Shown in pieces: positions 6,668-13,436 of a stretch of 14,148 bases of DNA. The stretch spans positions 1 to 14,148 of the forward strand of contig JABDPL010000048.1 in assembly GCA_013042825.1 (NCBI GenBank). Reading direction: 5' to 3'. Below the pieces are notes generated by a model. That model was not told where the DNA came from. It ran no database searches and was given only the letters and a program-made list of their open reading frames with translations. The stretch comes from Flavobacteriaceae bacterium. GTDB lineage: Bacteria; Bacteroidota; Bacteroidia; Flavobacteriales; Flavobacteriaceae. A program made the position numbers and the translations under genes. Within the stretch, counting starts at the first letter, position 1. Every line of letters begins with the position of its first letter.

Positions 6668-6826
6668 ATGAGAGGGCTTGATACTTTTATACAGGAAGTC
6701 AAAAGGGATATTTATCCCGAAGCTGTTTTTAAATATACAGAAAAAATCGCCATAACCCTAATCGGAGTCTCTCCAACCATACATAACCGCTATTTACTGA
6801 ACTCTTCGGGGTTGATCAGATTTTGA
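6668..6826 (+). CDS. Possible small protein of 52 residues
   Basis: An ATG-to-TGA frame of 52 codons in the spacer before the cyclase gene. The product starts MRGLDTFIQEVKRDIYPEA, is moderately basic, and shows neither a signal peptide nor a known motif. Its codons look ordinary, but at this length and in AT-rich DNA a chance frame is easy to obtain. It could be a real small gene, the remains of a decayed one, or nothing. It is listed because it is the only open frame of note in this spacer. Confidence 0.2.
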   Translation: MRGLDTFIQEVKRDIYPEAVFKYTEKIAITLIGVSPTIHNRYLLNSSGLIRF

Positions 6827-6978
6827 CCGTTGCGATGAACAAATAGGCTTATAAGAAGTTGGTTGTTTTCTTACTGAAACAGAACTAACAATAGATCGGT
6901 TGTGAAGTATGAACTTAACCTTTGTATTTAGAAATTATATCATTGCTTTTTTAGTCGATTAATCGTAAATTACAGATA

Positions 6979-7009
6979 GTCAGGATAGGCCCTGACAGGC
7001 CTGTTTTTT
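6979..7009 (+). promoter_or_regulatory. Alternative hairpins before the cyclase gene (attenuator-like)
   Basis: Two hairpins that cannot form together lie just upstream of the cyclase ATG. The first pairs GTCAGG (6979-6984) with CCTGAC (6991-6996). The second pairs AGGCC (6987-6991) with GGCCT (6998-7002), extendable by a T-G and an A-T pair, and runs straight into a T run ending at 7009. The second has the form of an intrinsic terminator and ends 18 bp before the gene. Together they resemble an antiterminator/terminator switch. No ligand-binding domain or leader peptide is recognised, so the control signal is unknown, and the terminator could simply end an upstream transcript. Confidence 0.4.
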
Positions 7010-7027
7010 AATATCCCAACATCCCTT

Positions 7028-9058
7028 ATGTCTAAAAGAAGACTGGTCGCAATAATGTTTACGGATATCGAAGGCTACACCGCCCTGATGCAAAGGAGTG
7101 AAGCAGAAGCCTTGCGTTTACGACGAGCCCACCGGAAGATCTTCAACAGTATTACTGAGGAATTCAATGGAGAGATACTACAGTACTATGGGGACGGCAC
7201 GCTCAGCATCTTTGAGAGTGCGGTCGATGCGGTAAAATGTGGTATCGCCATGCAACTTGCCTTCCAAAAAGACACCAGGATACCGGTTCGTATTGGTGTT
7301 CATTCCGGTGACGTCATTCAGTCTGAAGAGGATATTATTGGCGATGCGGTTAATATAGCATCAAGGGTGGAATCACTTGCCGTTCCGGGTAGTGTATTTA
7401 TATCCGAAAAGGTATTTGATGAAATAAAGAATAGCCCCGATATCGAAACCGCGTACCTCGATGCTTTCAAATTCAAAAATGTAAAACACCCTCTCGGTGT
7501 TTACGCCATTTCCAATGAGGGTCTGGTCATACCAGCACGGAAGTCCCTCACCGGAAAGCTTGAAAGTAAAAAATCAACCAAGCAGATCCTGGCTGGCGCT
7601 GCGATTATTGTGCTGCTCGTTTTAGCTTGGTTTGTTCAGGATTTTTTTCCATCTCATAAAGAACAAACCATCGTCCTTCTGCCCCCAAAAAACTACACTG
7701 GAGAAGCGAATCTGGATTACCTGGTGGAAGGCGTTCATGATCTTTTGTACGGAGACCTTTGCAAGGTCAGTAAGGACCTGAGGGTCATTTCTCCTTTTAC
7801 CGCCAGGGCTCTGACCAAGGCGGGCAAATCGATGTCTGAGATAGCCACTGAGTTAGATGCCGATTATTTCCTTGAAACTTCTATCTCCTGTGTAGAAGGA
7901 GATAACATATGTATCAATCCCCGTTTGGTGCAATTCGACTCCGAGGAAAGGCAGGTCTGGACCCAAGAATATTTTGAGAAAAAAGGGGAGATCCTGAACT
8001 TCAATCACTTCCTGGTTAATAAAATCGCGGACGACTTAAATGTACAACTTAGCCCGAATGTGGAACTTGCGTTGGCTAGATCCAATCCAGTAGACACCTC
8101 AGCCATTGACCTTTATCTGCGTGGAGAGCATTACCTGGATCAGATCAACCCTATGACACTAACCAAAGCGGGTGAGCTTTTCAGCCAGGCCATTGAAAAA
8201 GATCCGGACTGGGGGCTTCCTTATGCGGGTTTGTCCATGGTGATCTCTTACCAGATGCAAATGGGATTTATCCCTCCTGCAATAGGCATTCCCAAACTGC
8301 ATGAATACCTCCCTATTGCTTTCGAACTGGATCCTAACTCCTCCCGGGCATACCTGGCTAAGGCAATCAGTGCAGGTTGGGCAGAGTGGAACTGGAAGAA
8401 AGCGGAAACTGCTTTCCTGGAATCCCTGAGGCGAGATCCTAACGATCCGTTGTGCCGGGCGTTTTATGCCCATTATCTGATAATACATAGACGAAATGAT
8501 GAAGCGCTTAAGCAAGCTCAGATCGCTGAGCGTCTTGACCCCTTAAGGCCATTTGTGCTGGGACTGCAAAGCATAGTGATTGGCATGGGAACAGGTGATT
8601 ATGATGCTGCCCTGGCTAAGGCGGAAAAAGCACTTTCTATCGATCCGAATCACTACCTTGGGAAAATAGCCAGAAGTTACGCCTTGAATGCTCTAGGCGA
8701 TTTCGATAGCGTCTTTGAATACTGGAAGGAATTTAATTTACCGCGATGGCAAAAATATGGGGTTGACGAACTGTTCGAGCGTACGTTCAGGGAAGAGGGC
8801 TGGATTGCCTTTTTAAAGGAATCGGTCCGGGTAAATGAGGAGGTCATGGCTAAAGATGGTTTGTTGATACCAATAGACCAGGGCTATAAATATGTTGATA
8901 TTAATAATTACAACAAGGCCTTGGAGTACTTTGAACAGGCTTTGGACAGGCACAATCCGAACATGCCCTACATTTCTGCATCCTACCACTACAATAAATT
9001 GAAGGATTATCCCGAGTATTTGGTCCTTTTGAAAAAAATGAATCTGCCTGCCGAATAG
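7028..9058 (+). CDS. Membrane-anchored class III nucleotide cyclase with TolB-like and TPR regions
   Basis: A 676-residue signalling protein. Residues 5-165 form a class III adenylate/guanylate cyclase domain with both metal-binding aspartates (Asp13 in FTDIEGYT, Asp56 in GDG) and the transition-state Asn109 and Arg113 (VNIASR), so it is probably active. At the usual base-selecting positions it has Gln52 and Asp102 in place of the Lys/Asp pair of typical adenylate cyclases, leaving ATP or GTP preference open. A transmembrane helix follows (about 187-207). Residues 212-350 resemble the TolB-like domain of such cyclases (TIVLLPPKNYTGEANLDYL). Residues 355-676 are tetratricopeptide repeats (LFSQAIEKDP, FLESLRRDPNDP, KAEKALSIDPNHY). 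The cyclase would face the cytoplasm and the TPR part the periplasm, suggesting sensing outside and cyclic nucleotide made inside. The gene stands alone. Confidence 0.85.
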   Translation: MSKRRLVAIMFTDIEGYTALMQRSEAEALRLRRAHRKIFNSITEEFNGEILQYYGDGTLSIFESAVDAVKCGIAMQLAFQKDTRIPVRIGVHSGDVIQSEEDIIGDAVNIASRVESLAVPGSVFISEKVFDEIKNSPDIETAYLDAFKFKNVKHPLGVYAISNEGLVIPARKSLTGKLESKKSTKQILAGAAIIVLLVLAWFVQDFFPSHKEQTIVLLPPKNYTGEANLDYLVEGVHDLLYGDLCKVSKDLRVISPFTARALTKAGKSMSEIATELDADYFLETSISCVEGDNICINPRLVQFDSEERQVWTQEYFEKKGEILNFNHFLVNKIADDLNVQLSPNVELALARSNPVDTSAIDLYLRGEHYLDQINPMTLTKAGELFSQAIEKDPDWGLPYAGLSMVISYQMQMGFIPPAIGIPKLHEYLPIAFELDPNSSRAYLAKAISAGWAEWNWKKAETAFLESLRRDPNDPLCRAFYAHYLIIHRRNDEALKQAQIAERLDPLRPFVLGLQSIVIGMGTGDYDAALAKAEKALSIDPNHYLGKIARSYALNALGDFDSVFEYWKEFNLPRWQKYGVDELFERTFREEGWIAFLKESVRVNEEVMAKDGLLIPIDQGYKYVDINNYNKALEYFEQALDRHNPNMPYISASYHYNKLKDYPEYLVLLKKMNLPAE

Positions 9059-9436
9059 TTCGAATAATTTTTCTCCTTTAAGGTACATCTTACCATCAAC
9101 TTCAACATGCGTTTCCCCTGTGAGGTTTTGAAGTATCATTCTCGCCTAATGGCGTCTGTTTTAATCAAGAAGAACTCGAAGTAGGTAAAGCATAAATGTC
9201 TTCGTTAATACATGATTATCGTCTTTCCGGCATTGACATCCATAATATTTCCTGAAAATGTTCTGAAGGACTATTAATTGAATAACTGCCGACTTACAGA
9301 CTTTTTGAATCAAATCATCCGCCATGCGCCACTTTATCCAATAAACCAAAATGAATAAAAGTGATACCTGGCCAAACGAAGAAAGATTGTCTTATATAAC
9401 CTGAAATGAAAATTTGTCTAAGCGATCAGCGAATTA
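9059..9436. other. Intergenic region between converging genes, possible gene remnants
   Basis: A 378-bp spacer between the end of the cyclase gene (plus) and the end of the tandem UspA gene (minus). No convincing terminator is visible for either. Two minus-strand open frames have protein-like wording. One starts with the ATG at 9137-9139 (MILQNLTGETHVEVDGKMY) and then runs on antisense through the cyclase 3' end. The other spans 9161-9349 (62 residues, with an inner ATG giving MADDLIQKVCKSAVIQ). Neither matches a family known to me. They may be pieces of a decayed gene or chance frames, so neither is called as a gene. Confidence 0.4.
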
Positions 9437-10231
9437 CTACTCATGAATAATGAGTAAAGGCACGGAGGTGTTAAAGGTTTGTTTCAAGGTAACACTGCCG
9501 CTGAAAAGTCGGTTTAGAAAGCTTTTCTTGGTTCTTAACAAGCAAAGTAAATCCGTGTCGTTGTTATTGATATGAAAATTGAGTTGGCGGTTCAATTCCC
9601 CGTTACCGCTCTTATGCGTGAGTTTTGGATCTAATTCCATTAACGGTCCAAGCATAGTTTCAAAATCGGGTGCTACATTTTCAGAAATATGGAGGATCTC
9701 CAGGTTACTATTATGAGCCTCCAACAAGGTCTTTAACGGTTTGATCACCGTTTCATCGGAAATCGCATCATCCCCAACAGCAAAGACAAGATTATTTAAG
9801 GACTCAAACTTGTAATCAAGCGGCACCACTATTACCGGAACTGAGGTTTTAGACACCACGCCTCCGGCCACACTTCCCATAAATACTTCTTTTAAGCCAC
9901 TTACTCCTTTCGTTCCCATGACAATAAAATCATAATTACCACTATTACCCATGTTTGCAATTGTGGAAACCGCATAATTCTTAGCCAGCTTCGATTTAAA
10001 ATAAACCTCAGGTGATTCTGTTTCCATCTCTTTGATCAATGCAGACATCTGGCTTTTAGCCTCTTTAATCAGGATGCTATCGATAGATTTCATCATCAAG
10101 GCTGTTGATTTTGCTCCAAAAATATGAAGTACGGTGATCTCTAATTTTGAACCTTCAAATAAATGTGCAGCATATCGCAGGGCGTTTTTAGAGGTATCAG
10201 AAAAATCAACGGGAACTAGAATTCTTAGCAT
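9437..10231 (-). CDS. Tandem universal stress protein (UspA-UspA)
   Basis: A 264-residue cytoplasmic protein made of two UspA domains. Domain 1 (about residues 1-137) begins with ILVPVDFSDTSKNALRYA. It has the full ATP-binding signature Gly106-x2-Gly109-x9-Gly119-Ser120 (GTKGVSGLKEVFMGS), ending in the strand VPVIVVPLDY. Domain 2 (about 145-264) keeps the fold pattern and the final GS and strand (FSGSVTLKQTF, VPLLIIHE), but lacks the two first glycines of the nucleotide loop, so it probably does not bind ATP. Tandem UspA proteins of this type are common in Bacteroidota and respond to energy, redox or starvation stress; the exact partner is unknown. It is divergent from the UspA-TPR gene across 284 bp. 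Start is the ATG in front of the first strand. Confidence 0.9.
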   Translation of the reverse strand: MLRILVPVDFSDTSKNALRYAAHLFEGSKLEITVLHIFGAKSTALMMKSIDSILIKEAKSQMSALIKEMETESPEVYFKSKLAKNYAVSTIANMGNSGNYDFIVMGTKGVSGLKEVFMGSVAGGVVSKTSVPVIVVPLDYKFESLNNLVFAVGDDAISDETVIKPLKTLLEAHNSNLEILHISENVAPDFETMLGPLMELDPKLTHKSGNGELNRQLNFHINNNDTDLLCLLRTKKSFLNRLFSGSVTLKQTFNTSVPLLIIHE

Positions 10232-10412
10232 AGTAACAGTATATGAATTATATCATCAATTGAATCTCGAAACAAGTTGTCTTTACAACCATTTTTTATA
10301 GTCGGAAATCAACGTGCTTATGTTACTAAAGTACAAAAACTGCAAATAAGTATTACAAGATAATCTACTATTTGTTTGGTTTGAATATTCATTTTTATTT
10401 ACAGATTTATTT

Positions 10413-10420
10413 TATTTTTG
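10413..10420 (+). promoter_or_regulatory. Candidate -7 element for the UspA-TPR/ATPase operon
   Basis: TATTTTTG is an exact match to the Bacteroidota -7 consensus TAnnTTTG. It lies 95 bp upstream of the UspA-TPR ATG. No clear -33 TTTG is found at the usual spacing (one lies about 29 bp upstream), and the surrounding DNA is AT-rich, so a chance match is possible. Confidence 0.3.
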
Positions 10421-10515
10421 GGAAACCTTCCGAAACAGATTTTTTTGCTGCGAATGATTGCATTCGAACTTAACATTGGGTATCTTCATATCCTCAAATT
10501 AACGCTAAATTTATT

Positions 10516-11658
10516 ATGACAATTTTAGATAAAATACTCTTCGCTCAAGATTTTGCTTCATCCTCAGAAAACCTTGAGTCTGTGGCTATCTCCTTAGCCA
10601 AAACCTTTAATTCTACTGTGGTTCCCATTCATGTTCTTCCCGACGACATCGTGAATCCAAAGGTGAAAGATTTACTGGATGACACCGCCCACTCGCGCCT
10701 CGAGTCGGTCTCGAAAAGCATAAAGGCAAAAGGTGTTGAGGTAGAAAGCCCGATAATCAAATATGGTGTTGCCCATGATGCTATTGTTATGGCAGCTTCT
10801 CAGGTCAATGCCAACATGATATTGGTCGGTTCCGGAGAGAACAGGGCCAAAGAATTATTCAAACTGGGAACAACAACCGAACGCATCATCCAAAGCAGTG
10901 AAAAGCCGGTTCTGGTTATCAAGGAAGGTGATCCATTCGATGTTAATACCATCCTTTGTCCAGTCGATTTTTCCGATCCCTCCAAAAGGGCTTTGAACAA
11001 TGCCATAATTATTGCCAGACGTTTGAGCGCCAGGCTTATTATTCTGAGTGTGTCTGAAGTTCCAAGTTCCTCCTGGTTTGCTTCTAAGGCAGACCTTGGA
11101 AAAGAGAATTCAGAACGCTTTGAAAAGCACAAAACAGATTTTGAACAATTCCTAAGTCAATTTAATCTGAATGACTTGAATTGGTCAAAAGAGGAACGTT
11201 CCGGGAACGCAGCAGAAGAAATTCTTGATACGATCTCCAGCAAAAATGTCGATTTGCTTATTATGGGAACTGCAGGACGCACAGGTCTGAACCGGCTGGT
11301 TGTTGGAAGTGTTACAGAAAAGGTCATTCGTGAGGTTCCATGTTCATTCCTTACGCTGAAATCACAGGATGTAATCACGCTTCATCTGGAAACCGACATC
11401 AAGGACTTTGAAACGCTATTTGAAGCCGGTGCGCAGCTCGAAAAAGATGGCCTGTACGAAGAAGCCATTGAGCAGTTCAAGGCAAGTCTGAATATCAATC
11501 CAATGCATGTGCCCGCCTACAGCGCCATTGCCAAATTATTGGATAAGATAGGTGAACCGGAAAAAGCCGCTTTGTACCGTAAGAGCGCCAATGAGATCAA
11601 GGAAAGAATCTGGTATGCCAAAATTGAAGAAGAAGTGCGAAAACTAAGAGGAAGCTAA
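10516..11658 (+). CDS. Tandem universal stress protein with C-terminal TPR tail
   Basis: A 380-residue protein with two UspA domains (about 1-137 and 142-285) and a TPR tail (about 297-372). Domain 1 has a partly degenerate nucleotide loop: Gly105 and Gly118 keep the spacing but Glu108 replaces the middle Gly. Domain 2 has the complete signature Gly251-x2-Gly254-x9-Gly264-Ser265 (GTAGRTGLNRLVVGS) and should bind ATP. The tail shows two helical repeats (FEAGAQLEKDGLYEEAIEQF; AYSAIAKLLDKIGEPEKA) that usually mediate protein contact. The V-type ATPase subunit A gene starts 32 bp downstream on the same strand with no visible terminator, so co-transcription is likely and a stress or ATP-sensing role linked to the ATPase is a fair inference. 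No signal peptide or membrane segment is present. Confidence 0.88.
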   Translation: MTILDKILFAQDFASSSENLESVAISLAKTFNSTVVPIHVLPDDIVNPKVKDLLDDTAHSRLESVSKSIKAKGVEVESPIIKYGVAHDAIVMAASQVNANMILVGSGENRAKELFKLGTTTERIIQSSEKPVLVIKEGDPFDVNTILCPVDFSDPSKRALNNAIIIARRLSARLIILSVSEVPSSSWFASKADLGKENSERFEKHKTDFEQFLSQFNLNDLNWSKEERSGNAAEEILDTISSKNVDLLIMGTAGRTGLNRLVVGSVTEKVIREVPCSFLTLKSQDVITLHLETDIKDFETLFEAGAQLEKDGLYEEAIEQFKASLNINPMHVPAYSAIAKLLDKIGEPEKAALYRKSANEIKERIWYAKIEEEVRKLRGS

Positions 11659-11690
11659 ATCAAATTTAACCTTAAAGAAATTTAGATTAC

Positions 11691-13436
11691 TTGGAAAAAG
11701 CAAAAGGAAAGGTCATTAGTGTTAGTGAATCCCTGGTGGGAGTTGAAAACACGCATGGCTCTGTAATGAATGGCGAAGTCGCCTATATACTTATAGAAGA
11801 TGGCAAGCGCTTAAAGTCGGAGGTTATTGATGTTAAACAAGGAAACCTGGTCTACTTACAAGTGTTTGAAGACACGTCCTGGATGAAGGTAGGAGATGAT
11901 GTTGAATTTACCGGGATTCCTCTATCGGTTAAATTAGGGCCTGGGATCCTGGGTTCGGTTACTGACGGACTTCAAAACCCCCTGTATGAATTAGCAAAGA
12001 AAGAGTGGTTTTTGGAGCGAGGTATGGTGGTGGCTCCTCTGGATGAAACGATTAAATGGGATTTTTCACCAAAGGCCAAAACCGGGGATACCGTTACAGG
12101 TGGTTCTGTTTTGGGAACGGTTCCAGAAAAAATGTTCAAGCATAAAATCTTTGTGCCGTTTTTCCTTCAGGGTGAGTATACCATAGAACAGATCGTTGAA
12201 GAAGGTGATTACACTATAAAAGATACCATTGCTACAATAAAAGACAGCTCAGGGAATACCAGGGATCTGACAATGGCCTTTGATTGGCCGGTAAAACAAG
12301 CCATGCCATTTCACGAACGTTCAGTGCCATCGGAAACCCTTCCAACCGGGATGCGAATATTAGATGCGCTTTTTCCAATTGCCTATGGCGGAACAGCCTG
12401 CAATCCGGGGCCATTTGGTGCCGGAAAAACAGTGCTTCAACACAGTATTGCCAAGCACTCCAGGGCTGATGTTGTTATTATAGCAGCTTGTGGCGAACGT
12501 GCCGGTGAGGCTGTTGAAATCTTTAAAGATTTCCCTGAATTAATCGATCCCAGGACAGGAAAATCCTTGATGGACAGAACCTATATCGTGGGTAATACTT
12601 CCTCCATGCCGGTAGCAGCTCGTGAGGCTTCGGTTTACATGGCAACCGCCGTTGGTGAATACTATCGCAAACAAGGTTTGAATGTGTTGATCCTAGCCGA
12701 TTCCACCTCGCGCTGGGCGCAGGCATTAAGGGAAACTTCGGGACGTAAAGAAGAAATTCCCGGACCGGAAGCCTTCCCGATGTATATTTCTACTCTGATC
12801 TCTGCATTTTATGATAGAGCAGGCGTTGAAATATTGCCTGATGGCACGAAAAGCTCTCTGAGTATAATCGGCACTATATCTCCGGCTGGTGGGAATTTTG
12901 ACGAGCCTGTAACCCAGGCGACATTGCTCAGTACGGGTGCTTTTTTAGGTCTTTCACGTGAATTGTCGGATGCCAGGAAATATCCTGCCATTGACCGCTT
13001 GGAAAGTAGCTCGAATTACCCGTCACTTATTTCGGATGACGAGGTGCGTTTTTTAAAGGAAATGCTACATGAAGGAAAATCTATTGCCTCTAATCTGATT
13101 CTGATGGGAGAACGCGGTATATCGAATGAAGCCTATATCACTTATCAAAAGGTCGAGCTGTTAGATGCCGTATTTCTACAACAAAACAGCTTCCAGGAAA
13201 TCGATGGTGTAACCAATCCTGAACGTCTGAGATTGATGTTCGATATGATACGATATATTATTGATGCCGATGTTCATATAGACGTCAAAGAAGACATCAG
13301 GTCTCATTTCAATTTTATTCGACAAGCGTTTATCGACTGGAATTATATGAAATTAGATGATCCGAATTTTGAAAAACAGAAAACCAAAATCGTTAATCTG
13401 GTAAAACAAAAAGTACATGTTAAGGAAAACGTATGA
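11691..13436 (+). CDS. atpA: V/A-type ATP synthase (ATPase) catalytic subunit A
   Basis: A 581-residue catalytic subunit of a V/A-type rotary ATPase, the soluble V1 head that makes or hydrolyses ATP coupled to proton or sodium movement. The N-terminal beta barrel (about residues 4-70) is followed by the long non-homologous insert characteristic of V/A-type A subunits (about 110-190, with KAKTGDTVTGGSVLGTV). The Walker A loop GPFGAGKT ends at Lys246-Thr247. The catalytic GER motif is at Glu269-Arg270. The DSTSRWAQALRE and GPEAFPMY segments are the usual ones. Length is normal. The start is TTG at 11691, since an in-frame stop lies at 11673-11675 and the first internal ATG would cut into the barrel. 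The gene overlaps the next one by 20 bp. No subunit E-like gene lies immediately upstream, where it is often found in this operon. Confidence 0.95.
   Translation: MEKAKGKVISVSESLVGVENTHGSVMNGEVAYILIEDGKRLKSEVIDVKQGNLVYLQVFEDTSWMKVGDDVEFTGIPLSVKLGPGILGSVTDGLQNPLYELAKKEWFLERGMVVAPLDETIKWDFSPKAKTGDTVTGGSVLGTVPEKMFKHKIFVPFFLQGEYTIEQIVEEGDYTIKDTIATIKDSSGNTRDLTMAFDWPVKQAMPFHERSVPSETLPTGMRILDALFPIAYGGTACNPGPFGAGKTVLQHSIAKHSRADVVIIAACGERAGEAVEIFKDFPELIDPRTGKSLMDRTYIVGNTSSMPVAAREASVYMATAVGEYYRKQGLNVLILADSTSRWAQALRETSGRKEEIPGPEAFPMYISTLISAFYDRAGVEILPDGTKSSLSIIGTISPAGGNFDEPVTQATLLSTGAFLGLSRELSDARKYPAIDRLESSSNYPSLISDDEVRFLKEMLHEGKSIASNLILMGERGISNEAYITYQKVELLDAVFLQQNSFQEIDGVTNPERLRLMFDMIRYIIDADVHIDVKEDIRSHFNFIRQAFIDWNYMKLDDPNFEKQKTKIVNLVKQKVHVKENV

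Larger units (their letters stand above)
6589..7027. other. Intergenic region between divergent genes
   Basis: A 439-bp spacer between the secreted barrel-protein gene (minus) and the cyclase gene (plus). It holds a short GC-rich hairpin GGCC-TTC-GGCC at 6621-6631, which would lie in the leader of the minus-strand gene. It also holds a 52-codon open frame at 6668-6826 and the two alternative hairpins at 6979-7009. Base composition is AT-rich, as expected for a divergent promoter region. No exact TAnnTTTG element was found on either strand; the nearest on the plus strand is TAACCTTTG near 6913-6921, with one base too many in the spacer. Confidence 0.5.

Noticed and set aside
6700..6722. GGGATATTTATCCC palindrome as an operator
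   Set aside because: It is a short symmetric stretch inside AT-rich DNA and within a possible small frame, with no neighbouring promoter element to support a regulatory role.
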